The position numbers and the translations under genes were made by a program. Positions 1-7,772 of a stretch of 64,000 bases of DNA are shown here, piece by piece. The stretch spans positions 62,001-126,000 of the forward strand of contig NZ_BAXZ01000016.1 of the NCBI RefSeq assembly GCF_000684975.1. Reading direction: 5' to 3'. The notes beneath the pieces were generated by a model that did not search any database, was not told the DNA's origin, and was given only the letters and a program-made list of their open reading frames with translations. The DNA comes from Paraburkholderia acidipaludis NBRC 101816. GTDB lineage: Bacteria; Pseudomonadota; Gammaproteobacteria; Burkholderiales; Burkholderiaceae. Numbering within the stretch: the first letter of the stretch is position 1; each line of letters begins with the position of its first letter.

Positions 1-1103
1 CGCCGCACGTTCCTGCGTTTCATTTCGAGAGCGAGCGTGAGCAGCAAACGAAAGCCCGACGCGCCAAGCGGATGTCCGATCGCGATTGCACCGCCATTCA
101 CGTTGACCGCGTCCGCGGATAAACCCAGCTCACGGGCCGACGCAATCGCGACACCCGCGAATGCTTCGTTGATTTCGTAGAGGTCGATATCGCTCGTGCG
201 CAGGTTCTGCCTGCGCAACAGCAGGCGAATCGCGTTCGCGGGTTTCAGATGCAGCGTCGCGTCCGGGCCGGCAACCCAGCCCCAGTCGACGATACGTGCG
301 AGCGGCATGCGCCCCGCGCGCTCAAGTTCCGCTGTGCTGACAACCAGACCCGCGCTGCCGCCATCCGACATCTGCGATGCGTTGGCCGCGGTAATCGTGC
401 CGTCGTCGCCGAATGCCGCCTTGAGCGCCGACACTTTCGCGAGCGTCGTATCGGTACGAATGCCCTGGTCCGACGTCACCACGCCCTCCGGCGTTTCGAT
501 GGGCGCGATTTCGTGCTCCTCACGAAATGCCGCGCTGCGCGCCGCGCGCTGCTGCGACATCACCGCCCATTCGTCCTGCTCCTCGCGGCCGATGCCGAGT
601 TCGCGGTTGCAGGCTTCCGACAGCACGCCCATCGATTCGCCCGACAGCGCGCAGCGCAAGCCGTCACTCTCGAGCGCACTGCGCGGCGACGCGTGAGGCG
701 GACCCAATTCTCCCGGCACGATCGAAGGCGCTCGCGTCATGGAGTCGAAGCCGCCGACCAGGTAGCGATGACCTTCGCCGCCGCGGATCCGCCGCGTTGC
801 ATCGCATACCGCTTCGAGACTCGCGAGACAGACGGCATTGAGCGTGAGCGCGGGCGCTACCGGGTCGACGCCAGCGCGCGTGGCGGCAATGCGCGCGGGA
901 TTCTGGCCCAGCCCGGCCTGCACGACGCATCCGAACAGCGCGGCATCCGGCGTGTTCGCCTCGGGATAGCGCGCGATCAGTGCGCGAATCGCGCGCTCGC
1001 CCAGCTGCAGCGAATCGAGCGACGCGAGCACGCCACGGTATTTGCCGAACGGCGTCCGCACGCCGTCCAGCAGCCATGCGTCCTGAAGGGCATTCGAAAT
1101 CAT
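1..1103 (-). CDS. Thiolase (acetyl-CoA acetyltransferase family), 3' end outside window
   Basis: The minus strand reads an open thiolase from an ATG at 1103 to the window edge, about 367 residues with the extreme C-terminus missing. The N-terminus has the typical LLDGVRTPFGKYRG. The acyl-accepting Cys is about residue 92 in LNAVCLASLEA. NEAFAG and the C-terminal GGAIAIGHPLGASG supply the remaining catalytic residues. Thiolases of this family cleave 3-oxoacyl-CoA with CoA or condense acyl-CoAs. The gene starts 15 bp after the DUF35 gene, so it is the last visible gene of the acetoacetyl-CoA synthetase operon. There it could finish the breakdown of a 3-oxoacid to acetyl-CoA. The family assignment is firm; the exact substrate is not. 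Confidence 0.9.
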   Translation of the reverse strand, partial: MISNALQDAWLLDGVRTPFGKYRGVLASLDSLQLGERAIRALIARYPEANTPDAALFGCVVQAGLGQNPARIAATRAGVDPVAPALTLNAVCLASLEAVCDATRRIRGGEGHRYLVGGFDSMTRAPSIVPGELGPPHASPRSALESDGLRCALSGESMGVLSEACNRELGIGREEQDEWAVMSQQRAARSAAFREEHEIAPIETPEGVVTSDQGIRTDTTLAKVSALKAAFGDDGTITAANASQMSDGGSAGLVVSTAELERAGRMPLARIVDWGWVAGPDATLHLKPANAIRLLLRRQNLRTSDIDLYEINEAFAGVAIASARELGLSADAVNVNGGAIAIGHPLGASGFRLLLTLALEMKRRNVR

Positions 1104-1118
1104 GTCGGCATCCTCAGG

Positions 1119-1562
1119 TCAGGTTTCGTCGGCGTGGGCTTTCACCGCATCGGGTGCGAAGAACGGCAGCACGAACTCGCCGATCTCCACCGGCCGCATC
1201 GTCACGCGCATGCCGACTGCCGCGTCCCCGGGATTCGCGAGCAGCAGTTGCGACAGCATCGTCGGCCCCTCGTCGAGTTCGATCAGCGCCACCACATAAG
1301 GCGCGGCTTCCGCCCACGCAAAATGGCCCGGCCGATGAATCGCCGAAAAACTCTTTACGGCACCGCGGCCGCTCGCGGCATGCCACACGAGACGCGAGCC
1401 CCAGCAATGCGGGCAGTGCGCGCGCGGATAGAACACCCGGCGGCCGCAGTCTTCGCAACGCTGCAGCACGAATTCGCCGCGTCGCACGGCGGCCCAGAAC
1501 GGCTCGCTGATCGCCGTCGGAATCGGGCCCGGCACCTTGAGCGTAGTGAATACGTCGATCAT
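1119..1562 (-). CDS. DUF35 zinc-ribbon/OB-fold acyl-CoA-associated protein
   Basis: A 147-residue protein. The N-terminal rubredoxin-like zinc ribbon has C36xxC39 and C50xxC53. It is followed by an OB-fold region (about 62-135) with the usual GRGAVKSFSAIH entry. Proteins of this family bind acyl-CoA and scaffold a partner thiolase-fold enzyme; ChsH2, which pairs with the Ltp2 aldolase, and the archaeal HMG-CoA synthase partner are known examples. Its start overlaps the stop of the upstream thiolase-like gene as ATGA (1559-1562), so the two are translationally coupled. That supports a physical complex between the two products. The specific reaction cannot be read from sequence. Confidence 0.85.
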   Translation of the reverse strand: MIDVFTTLKVPGPIPTAISEPFWAAVRRGEFVLQRCEDCGRRVFYPRAHCPHCWGSRLVWHAASGRGAVKSFSAIHRPGHFAWAEAAPYVVALIELDEGPTMLSQLLLANPGDAAVGMRVTMRPVEIGEFVLPFFAPDAVKAHADET

Positions 1563-2716
1563 GAGTCGGCTCCGAGTACGAGTGCGGTCGCTTCGCTGAC
1601 GGTCGCGCCGTTGCCGGTGACGAGCGCCGTCTGCGCATTGCGGATCTGCCGCGCGCCGGCTTCATGGCGCAGTTGCCGCACCGCTTCGACGACGTGCGTC
1701 ATCCCGCCCGCGAGGTCGGGCTGACCGCAGCCGAGCTGACCGCCGTGCGTGTTGAGCGGGAAGTCGCCGTCGTGTCCGAAGCGGTGTTCGTCCATCCACA
1801 GGCCGAACTGACCCGGCGCGCACAGGCCCGCGTCTTCGAGCGTCAGCGCAACCATGATCGTGTAGCAGTCGTACAGCGACAGCAGACTCATGTCGTTCGC
1901 CGCCAGCCCGGCGCGGGCGAGCGCCTGCTCCATCGAAGGCTTCAGCGGCCCGGTGGTCAGCACTTTCATCTGACTGATCGCGCGATGCGTGATCTTCTCG
2001 CCGGCGCCAAGCAGATGCACCGGCGGGTGCCGGAGCGAGCGCGCGCGTTCGGCGCTCGTCACCACCACGGCCGCGCCGCCGGCCACCGGCATCACGATCT
2101 CGAACAGATGCAGAGGGCTCGCGATGAGGGGTGACGCGAGCACCTCGTCGACCGTCGCGGGCTGTCCGTAGAAGATCGCGTTGGGATTGAGCTGCGCGTT
2201 CTGCCGCGCGATCGACGCGATGCGTGCGAACTGCTGCGGCGTCGAACCGTATTCGGACATATGGCGCTGCATCGGCAGCGCGTAGGAAATGTTCGCGCCG
2301 GACGCGCCGAACGGCACGTCGAACTCGCGGATCGGATTGCGATTCGGCGAACGGGGCGGCGTGGCTTCGCGTACGTTCGCGAGCACGCACACCACCGCTT
2401 CGCACATCCCCATCTCGATCGCGGCAGCCGCGCGCCACAGCATGCCCGCGCCGCTCGCGCCGCCCAGATCGACCACGTTCGACATGCGCGGCTCGATGCC
2501 GAGGTATTCGGCCACCGTTGCCGGTACGTGCTGCGGCGTCTCGCCCACCTGCGGCCCGACCAGCAGGCCATCGATCGCGTCCTTCTCCAGACCGGCATCT
2601 TCCACGGCAAGGCGCACCGCGTCGGCGATGAACTGCAGCGTGGTCGCGCCTTCGGTACGGCGTACCGGCTTCAGCTCGCCGATGCCGGCGATGGCGCCCA
2701 TCGAGCGTCGGTTCAT
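1559..2716 (-). CDS. SCP-x/lipid-transfer-type thiolase-fold protein without the usual Cys
   Basis: 385 residues from the ATG at 2716, chosen because it overlaps the acetoacetyl-CoA synthetase stop as ATGA. The fold is thiolase (GIGELKPVRR start, LAVEDAGLEKDAIDGLLVG, C-terminal NTHGGQLGCGQ). Where thiolases carry the nucleophilic Cys the sequence reads DLGGASG (Gly86), and the usual GHP His region reads CGQPD with Gln332. LYDCYTI contributes Tyr282 and Tyr285. Non-thiolytic members of this family, such as the Ltp2 aldolase, use Tyr residues and pair with a DUF35 protein, which is exactly the next gene. A retro-aldol or related C-C cleavage of an acyl-CoA is therefore plausible, but this is inference. 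Confidence 0.82.
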   Translation of the reverse strand: MNRRSMGAIAGIGELKPVRRTEGATTLQFIADAVRLAVEDAGLEKDAIDGLLVGPQVGETPQHVPATVAEYLGIEPRMSNVVDLGGASGAGMLWRAAAAIEMGMCEAVVCVLANVREATPPRSPNRNPIREFDVPFGASGANISYALPMQRHMSEYGSTPQQFARIASIARQNAQLNPNAIFYGQPATVDEVLASPLIASPLHLFEIVMPVAGGAAVVVTSAERARSLRHPPVHLLGAGEKITHRAISQMKVLTTGPLKPSMEQALARAGLAANDMSLLSLYDCYTIMVALTLEDAGLCAPGQFGLWMDEHRFGHDGDFPLNTHGGQLGCGQPDLAGGMTHVVEAVRQLRHEAGARQIRNAQTALVTGNGATVSEATALVLGADS

Positions 2717-4686
2717 GCCGGCTCCTTCGCATACAGCGCCGCGTATTCGCCCAGGCACTCCGGATTGGCGAGCGAGCCGAGGTTCTTCACCGGCACGCCG
2801 GCCACGACCGAACGCGCCGCGCCTTCTACGCGCTTGCCGTTGATCGTATACGGCACGGCTTTCACCTGATGGATATGGCGCGGCACATGACGCGGCGAAG
2901 CCTTGCGGCGCACTTCCGCGCGCAGGCGATCGGCCAGCGTGGCGTCGAGCGTCAGGCCCTCCTTCATCACGACGCACAGCACGATTTCCTCATCGTCGCC
3001 CGCAGGACGGCCGAACACCAGGCAATCCTGAATCTCCGGCTGCGTGTCGATCACGCGATAAATCTCCGCAGTGCCGATGCGCACACCACCGGGTTTCAAC
3101 GTCGTATCGGTCCGGCCGTAGATGACGACCGCGCCGTGCACCGTCTGCTCGGCCAGATCGCCGTGGGTCCAGATGCCGGGACGCGCTTCGAAATACGCAG
3201 CGCGATAGCGCGCATCGCCGTTCTCGCCCCAGAACGTGAGCGGCGCGCTGGGAAACGGCTGCGTGCAGACGAGATCGCCCTTGCGGCCAATCACGGAAGC
3301 GCCGCGATCGTCGAGCACGTCGACAGCGAGCCCGAGCCCCTTGCACGCGATCTCGCCGCGATACACCGGATGCAGCGGCGAACCCAGCACGAAGCAGCCG
3401 ATGATTTCGGTGCCGCCGGAAATCGACGCGAACATCATGTCGTGCTTCACCGCACGATAGAGCCAGTCGAACTGCTCGGGCGCGACCGGCGCGCCCGCGG
3501 ACAGTACGCTGCGCAGGCGGCCGAGATCGTGCTGCCGCCCGGGTTCGTAGCCGCCTTCCGCGAGCGAGCCCAGGTAGCGCGGACTCGTGCCGAAATGCGT
3601 GGTCCCGGCAGCTTCGGCAACGCGCCACAGTACGCCGTAGTCGAGACCCGCCGCACCATCCGCACTTTTGACGACCGGTGCACCGTCGTACAGCACCAGC
3701 GCCGCGTGACTCGCGAGACCGGAAACCAACCAGTGGTACATCATCCACGCGGTGTTGGTGTACCAGCTCATCACGTCGCCAGGCCGCACGTCCGCGTGCA
3801 ACAGATGTTCCTTGCGATGCTGGAGCAGCACGCCGCCCGTCGTATGCACGATGCCTTTCGGCAGACCGGTGGTGCCGGACGTGAACATCACGTAGAGCGG
3901 ATGAGAGAACGGCACGCGCTCGAACGTCAGCGGTCCGTGCTGCCCCGCGCAGAGTTCGTTCCACGTGAGCGTCGGGACAGTGCCGTCGCCGGCCGGACCG
4001 GCGTCGTTTCCGGTCACCACCAGATGCCCGACGCCCGGCATGCCAGCCAGCACGGCGCGCAGGTTGTCGTCGATCGAAAAGTGCTTGCCGTTGTACACGT
4101 ACGAGCGCGCGGCCACCAGCACTTTCGGATGCACCTGTCCGACGCGGTCGATGATGCCCGGCGCGCCGAAGTCGGGCGAGCACGACGCCCAGATCGCCCC
4201 GAGCGAGGCGGTTGCGAGCAGCGCGACGAGCGCATCGACGTTGTTCGGCAAAATGCCCGCCACGCAGTCGCCGGGCGTGACGCCGAGGCGCCTCAAGCCA
4301 TGCTGCGCCTGCGCAACGAGGCAGCGCAGTTCTCCCATCGTGACCCGCCGCGTGATACCGGATTCGTTCGCTTCGATCAGCGCCGGACGGTCGTCGCTGC
4401 CGACGAGCAGATTCTCCGCGAAGTTCAGCAATGCGTGCGGATACCAGCGCGCGCCGAACATCTCGCTATCGCCGTCGCGCTGCAGCGCGACGGCGCCACG
4501 CTCGCCGATCACACCCGCGTAATCCCACAGCGCATTCCAGAAGCCGTCGAGATCGCTGATCGACCAGCGGTGCAGCGTGTCGTAGTCCCCGGGATCGAAA
4601 CCGTTCGCCCGCGCGAACCGCGCAAGATGCGAGTCGGCAAGTTCGTCGGGACCGGGTTGCCAAAGCGGCAAGGCGTCGCGTCTCAT
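2713..4686 (-). CDS. Acetoacetyl-CoA synthetase (acetoacetate-CoA ligase)
   Basis: 657 residues, the normal length for this ANL-superfamily ligase, which makes acetoacetyl-CoA from acetoacetate, ATP and CoA in the cytosol. The N-terminal ACAS_N segment WSISDLDGFWNALWDY is followed by the phosphate loop MFTSGTTGLPKGIVHT. Downstream are ISGGTEIIGCF (A5-like), WTHGDLAE with YGRTDTTLKPGGVRIG (A7/A8), and the C-terminal catalytic Lys in YTINGKRVEGA. It is the first gene of a four-gene minus-strand operon with thiolase-fold and DUF35 genes. A promoter with an overlapping palindrome lies about 55 bp upstream. The operon suggests growth on, or disposal of, a 3-oxoacid or ketone body. Another short 3-oxoacid could be the real substrate. 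Confidence 0.92.
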   Translation of the reverse strand: MRRDALPLWQPGPDELADSHLARFARANGFDPGDYDTLHRWSISDLDGFWNALWDYAGVIGERGAVALQRDGDSEMFGARWYPHALLNFAENLLVGSDDRPALIEANESGITRRVTMGELRCLVAQAQHGLRRLGVTPGDCVAGILPNNVDALVALLATASLGAIWASCSPDFGAPGIIDRVGQVHPKVLVAARSYVYNGKHFSIDDNLRAVLAGMPGVGHLVVTGNDAGPAGDGTVPTLTWNELCAGQHGPLTFERVPFSHPLYVMFTSGTTGLPKGIVHTTGGVLLQHRKEHLLHADVRPGDVMSWYTNTAWMMYHWLVSGLASHAALVLYDGAPVVKSADGAAGLDYGVLWRVAEAAGTTHFGTSPRYLGSLAEGGYEPGRQHDLGRLRSVLSAGAPVAPEQFDWLYRAVKHDMMFASISGGTEIIGCFVLGSPLHPVYRGEIACKGLGLAVDVLDDRGASVIGRKGDLVCTQPFPSAPLTFWGENGDARYRAAYFEARPGIWTHGDLAEQTVHGAVVIYGRTDTTLKPGGVRIGTAEIYRVIDTQPEIQDCLVFGRPAGDDEEIVLCVVMKEGLTLDATLADRLRAEVRRKASPRHVPRHIHQVKAVPYTINGKRVEGAARSVVAGVPVKNLGSLANPECLGEYAALYAKEPA

Positions 4687-4741
4687 AGGTCTTCGTCATG
4701 GATCGGGTTGTTGCGGCCGGCCGTATGCCGGGCTCTCATTC

Positions 4742-4761
4742 GTACCGACTGATCGGTACAG
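4742..4761 (-). promoter_or_regulatory. Palindromic operator, copy 1 (shared with the sugar operon)
   Basis: The minus strand reads CTGTACCGATCAGTCGGTAC. It contains an 18-bp inverted repeat, GTACCGA-CTGA-TCGGTAC on the plus strand (4742-4759). The same 20-mer with one change occurs at 6095-6114 ahead of the plus-strand sugar operon, in the same orientation relative to transcription. ACCGA-N4-TCGGT symmetry is common for TetR-type repressors but could also serve another dimer. Confidence 0.7.
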
Positions 4762-4787
4762 TACGCCAGATCGATGACATCTGTCAA
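4758..4787 (-). promoter_or_regulatory. Predicted sigma70 promoter of the acetoacetyl-CoA synthetase operon
   Basis: On the minus strand a perfect TTGACA (4787-4782) is followed after 18 nt by TACTGT (4763-4758), about 70 bp before the synthetase ATG. The -10 runs straight into the palindrome at 4742-4761, so a bound repressor would cover -10 and +1. This is a reading of the sequence; no start site is known. Confidence 0.5.
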
Positions 4788-4877
4788 AAGCTTTCGCCAC
4801 GGGTCGTGGTTTACACGGGGCGGCCTGTCACCGCCGCCCTCGCCTTGCCCCGGTCACGAAAGTACAACCGGCAGCAG

Positions 4878-5702
4878 TCAGTCCGCGCCATGCAGCAGGT
4901 CCGCGCGCGTATGCGCTACCACGTGGATGCGGCTGAACGCGGTGCTGTAAAGACACCGGTAGTATTCGAGCGGCAGCCGGTCCGAGGTGCGGCCGACCGA
5001 TTCGATCGACACCACCGGCTGGCCACTCGACAGTTGCAGCAACTCCGCCTCTTCGGGGTTGGGCACGGCCGCTTCGAACCAGCGCTCGGAGAACTCGATA
5101 CGCAGGCCGTAGCGCTCGCGCATCACACCATACGCCGATACGTTGTCGGCGATCAGCGCCTCGATGCCCGGCACGCGATGGCCCGCGAGCATCAGCCACG
5201 ACAACGCCGTCGGCACGTCGTCGACCGAATAAAGACGATACAGGCGCAGCACGTCTGCGCCGGGCGGCAGCGCGAGCATGTCGCGCTCGCGCTGCGTGGG
5301 CCGCTCGCGCGACATCGACAGCACGCGCGTCGTGACTTTGTGCCCGCGGCTGATTTCTCCGAACAGACTCTCGTTCATCGAAGCAAATTCGACATCCGTC
5401 TTGCGTGGCGCGACATAGATGCCCTGGCGCGGCACCTTGGTGATGAGGCCAGCCTTGACGAGCGAATCGAGCGCGAGCCGCACGATCGGGCGCGACACAC
5501 CGAGCAGCTCGCACAGATTCTGCTCGGACGGCACGCGCGCGTTCGGCCTCACGCCCGGGTTGGCGATCGCGGCTTCGAGAACGTTCTTGACCTGCACCCA
5601 CAGCGGCAGCGGACTGGAGCGGTCGAACTGCTCGGGTCCGCCAAGCAGGTCGTGAAGGTCGGCGGATTCGGCTATCTCGGTCATACGGTCGGATTCGTGC
5701 AT
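4878..5702 (-). CDS. GntR-family (HutC subfamily) transcriptional regulator with UTRA domain
   Basis: 274 residues. A winged helix-turn-helix occupies about 30-100 (PLWVQVKNVLEAAI, RVPSEQNLCELLGVSRPIVR, GLITKVPRQGIYVAPR). A UTRA effector-binding domain follows at about 110-265. HutC-type GntR proteins are repressors released by a small metabolite such as a sugar phosphate or amino-acid derivative. The gene lies between the acetoacetyl-CoA synthetase operon and the divergently read sugar operon. It is the only regulator visible in this part of the window. A TGGTTATAACCA palindrome 118 bp upstream is a typical GntR-type operator and a good candidate target. The start could also be the Met at residue 7. 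Confidence 0.88.
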   Translation of the reverse strand: MHESDRMTEIAESADLHDLLGGPEQFDRSSPLPLWVQVKNVLEAAIANPGVRPNARVPSEQNLCELLGVSRPIVRLALDSLVKAGLITKVPRQGIYVAPRKTDVEFASMNESLFGEISRGHKVTTRVLSMSRERPTQRERDMLALPPGADVLRLYRLYSVDDVPTALSWLMLAGHRVPGIEALIADNVSAYGVMRERYGLRIEFSERWFEAAVPNPEEAELLQLSSGQPVVSIESVGRTSDRLPLEYYRCLYSTAFSRIHVVAHTRADLLHGAD

Positions 5703-5790
5703 GGGTCTGGATTATCGGGCAAGTTGCGGCGGCTCACATCTCCGGCTGGATATACATTGCGCGTCACGCGACGCTTCGCGGAAATTCGCC

Positions 5791-5819
5791 TTGACAACCT
5801 CTGTCGCGTTGATCATTAT
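5791..5819 (+). promoter_or_regulatory. Predicted promoter reading toward the sugar operon
   Basis: A perfect TTGACA at 5791-5796 is followed after 17 nt by CATTAT at 5814-5819. The predicted start falls inside the 12-bp palindrome at 5821-5832. Transcription would cross a short open frame at 5891 and reach the SDR gene at 6172 after a leader of about 345 nt. Confidence 0.5.
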
Positions 5820-5820
5820 C

Positions 5821-5832
5821 TGGTTATAACCA
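5821..5832. promoter_or_regulatory. TGGTTATAACCA palindrome, candidate GntR operator
   Basis: A perfect 12-bp palindrome of the TGGTnnnnACCA type bound by many GntR-family regulators. It lies directly downstream of the -10 of the plus-strand promoter at 5791-5819, 118 bp from the GntR gene start. Position and sequence fit repression of the plus-strand transcript and possible autoregulation. Confidence 0.5.
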
Positions 5833-5890
5833 ACTGGTAACTACCACGTCAACCCACTTTAAATGGGACGACGCACCGGAGACAAGCCTT

Positions 5891-5959
5891 ATGCCCACAG
5901 ACTGGACCGATTGGTACAGTGCATCTCGACGCATCAACCGGCTATCAAACCGTACTTGA
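5891..5959 (+). CDS. Possible 22-residue leader peptide
   Basis: A short frame starts at ATG 5891 after GGAGAC eight bases upstream. It encodes MPTDWTDWYSASRRINRLSN plus two residues, then stops. It lies between the predicted promoter at 5791-5819 and the SDR gene. The DNA inside it repeats the operator half-site as GATTGGTACAG (5909-5919; GATCGGTACAG at 4751-4761). It could be a leader peptide, the stub of a deleted gene or a chance frame. There is no homology evidence. Confidence 0.25.
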   Translation: MPTDWTDWYSASRRINRLSNRT

Positions 5960-6065
5960 GTACTATCCGCGACTTCCCGTTAGCGCGCTGACGGCGCATG
6001 CCACGCGCCATATCCGTTCCGTAGGTCGCAGCAAGATTGGAGTTCGCGCAGTCAATACCTGAGCC

Positions 6066-6094
6066 GCTTTTCCGACGGAAAAGCACCTCATAAT
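6066..6094 (+). promoter_or_regulatory. 19-bp palindrome and -10-like CATAAT upstream of the SDR gene
   Basis: GCTTTTCCG-A-CGGAAAAGC (6066-6084) is a perfect inverted repeat with a single central base. It is followed by CATAAT at 6089-6094, a likely -10, and then at once by the shared operator at 6095-6114. The palindrome occupies the -35 to spacer area, so it may bind a second regulator. No good -35 is present, so the promoter may need an activator. The function is inferred from position only. Confidence 0.4.
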
Positions 6095-6114
6095 CTGTAT
6101 CGATCAGTCGGTAC
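6095..6114 (+). promoter_or_regulatory. Palindromic operator, copy 2 (shared with the synthetase operon)
   Basis: The sequence is CTGTATCGATCAGTCGGTAC, 19 of 20 identical to the copy at 4742-4761. It lies immediately after the CATAAT hexamer and 58 bp before the SDR start. Both copies sit at the expected +1 of their promoters and point the same way relative to transcription, which argues for one repressor controlling both operons. Confidence 0.7.
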
Positions 6115-6171
6115 TATGCGAAACAACATTACGCCGCATTCCGATGCGGCTACCGGATCAAGAGGCATCGC

Positions 6172-6969
6172 ATGACGCACACCCTGCAGGATCCGTCCCG
6201 CTACCCGCAGCGCTTCGACCTGAGCGGCCTCAAGGCCGTCGTGACCGGCGGCGCGTGCGGCATCGGTTTCGAATCGGCGCGCGCGCTCGCTCAGTGCGGC
6301 GCGCGTCCCATCCTGCTCGACCGCGATGGCGCAGCGCTCGATCGCGCGGTCGCATCGCTGCGGACCGAAGGCATCAAGGCGGTCGGTCACGTCGTCGACG
6401 TGACCGACCCGGACGCGGTCACGCGCGTCGCCGACGAGGTGATCGCAGCAGAACGGACAATCGACGTGCTGGTGAACAGCGCCGGCATTGCCCGCCTGAA
6501 CCGCGTGCTCGACACGCCCGACGACGAATGGCGCCAGGTGATGGACGTCAACGTCAACGGCACGTTCTGGGTGTCGCGCGCCTTCGGCCGGCAAATGGTC
6601 GCGCAACGTTCGGGCAGCATCGTCAATCTGGGGTCGATGTCGGGCCTCGTCATCAACCGCCCGCAGACGGCCGCGTCCTATATGACGAGCAAGGGCGCGG
6701 TGCACATGCTCACCAAGGCGCTCGCCACCGAATGGGCAAAGGACAACGTGCGCGTCAACGCGCTCGCACCCGGCTATATCGGCACCGAAATGACGCTCGC
6801 GATGCGCGCGCGTCCCGAACTCTTCGACGTGTGGATGGACATGACGCCGATGGGCCGCTGCGGCGAGCCCGCCGAAATCGCATCGGCGGTGGTGTTTCTC
6901 GCCTCGCCCGCTTCGTCGTACATGACCGGTTCGATCGTATCGATCGACGGCGGCTACACGTCCTGGTAG
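6172..6969 (+). CDS. Short-chain dehydrogenase/reductase, polyol or sugar dehydrogenase type
   Basis: 265 residues. The classical SDR features are the cofactor loop TGGACGIGFE (about 25-34), VDVTD, NSAGIA, a catalytic Ser in LGSMSGL and YMTSKGA (YxxxK). The end is SIDGGYTSW. It resembles galactitol and tetritol/pentitol dehydrogenases, which oxidise a polyol to a ketose with NAD+. It opens the sugar operon, and the shared operator is 58 bp upstream. With the kinase and aldolase downstream it would supply the ketose. The substrate is not determined. Confidence 0.88.
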   Translation: MTHTLQDPSRYPQRFDLSGLKAVVTGGACGIGFESARALAQCGARPILLDRDGAALDRAVASLRTEGIKAVGHVVDVTDPDAVTRVADEVIAAERTIDVLVNSAGIARLNRVLDTPDDEWRQVMDVNVNGTFWVSRAFGRQMVAQRSGSIVNLGSMSGLVINRPQTAASYMTSKGAVHMLTKALATEWAKDNVRVNALAPGYIGTEMTLAMRARPELFDVWMDMTPMGRCGEPAEIASAVVFLASPASSYMTGSIVSIDGGYTSW

Positions 6970-7041
6970 CAGGGCCTACGCGGCGGAACCGCCAGGGCCG
7001 AGACAAAACCGCAGCAAAACCGTTGCAACACGAGACCCGAC

Positions 7042-7686
7042 ATGAACCAGCAAGACATCCAGAAACGCCAGGCGATCATCGATGCGTGCCGCCGCATGAA
7101 CGCACTCGGCGTCAACCAGGGCACCTCCGGCAATATCAGCGTGCGTCACGAAGACGGCATGCTCGTTACGCCGACCAGCATGCCCTACGACGCGATGCAG
7201 CCCGAAGACATCGTCTTCATGAACGCCGACGGCAAATGGGAGGGCGCCCGCCAGCCGTCGAGCGAATGGCGCTTTCACCTCGATATCCTGTGCGCGCGGC
7301 CCGACGTGAACGCGGTCGTGCATGCGCATCCGCCGTACTGCACGTCGCTGTCCATCCTCGAACGGCCGATTCCGCCTATCCACTACATGGTGGCGGTGGC
7401 GGGCGGCAGCGACATCCGCTGTGCGCCTTACGCGACCTTCGGCACCGACGAACTCTCGGCAAATGCACTCGCTGCATTGCAGGAACGCAAGGCGTGTCTG
7501 CTCGCGCATCACGGCATGATCGCGACCGGCACGACGCTCGACAAGGCGATGTGGCTCACCGTCGAAGTCGAAACGCTGGCACGCCAGTATCTGACGTGCC
7601 TGCAGGTAGAAGAGCCGCCGCTGTTGTCGGACAGCGAAATCCAGAACGTGATTTCGCGCATGAGCAATTACGGCCACCGCGACTAG
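7042..7686 (+). CDS. Class II aldolase/adducin family protein (fuculose-phosphate aldolase-like)
   Basis: 214 residues, the usual length of L-fuculose-1-phosphate aldolase and its relatives. GTSGNISVR (27-35) forms the phosphate-binding loop. Glu75 in QPSSEW, His94 and His96 in VVHAHPPY, and His157 in AHHGMI match the zinc ligands and catalytic Glu. Such zinc aldolases split a ketose 1-phosphate into dihydroxyacetone phosphate and an aldehyde. The gene follows the SDR by 72 bp. With a PfkB kinase and an aldehyde dehydrogenase in the same operon, this reaction fits well. Epimerase members of the superfamily (AraD-like) are the alternative. Confidence 0.88.
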   Translation: MNQQDIQKRQAIIDACRRMNALGVNQGTSGNISVRHEDGMLVTPTSMPYDAMQPEDIVFMNADGKWEGARQPSSEWRFHLDILCARPDVNAVVHAHPPYCTSLSILERPIPPIHYMVAVAGGSDIRCAPYATFGTDELSANALAALQERKACLLAHHGMIATGTTLDKAMWLTVEVETLARQYLTCLQVEEPPLLSDSEIQNVISRMSNYGHRD

Positions 7687-7772
7687 TCGCGAGGCGAAGC
7701 GTCGCGCCGCCCGCAACCGCAGCGCACCAGAACCGCTGGCCGTATCCCCTATAAATCAGGAGACAGACAGAA

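Noticed and set aside
249..1724. 491-codon plus-strand frame opposite thiolase and DUF35
   Set aside because: Antisense to thiolase, DUF35 and the thiolase-like gene, with Arg-rich low-complexity translation.
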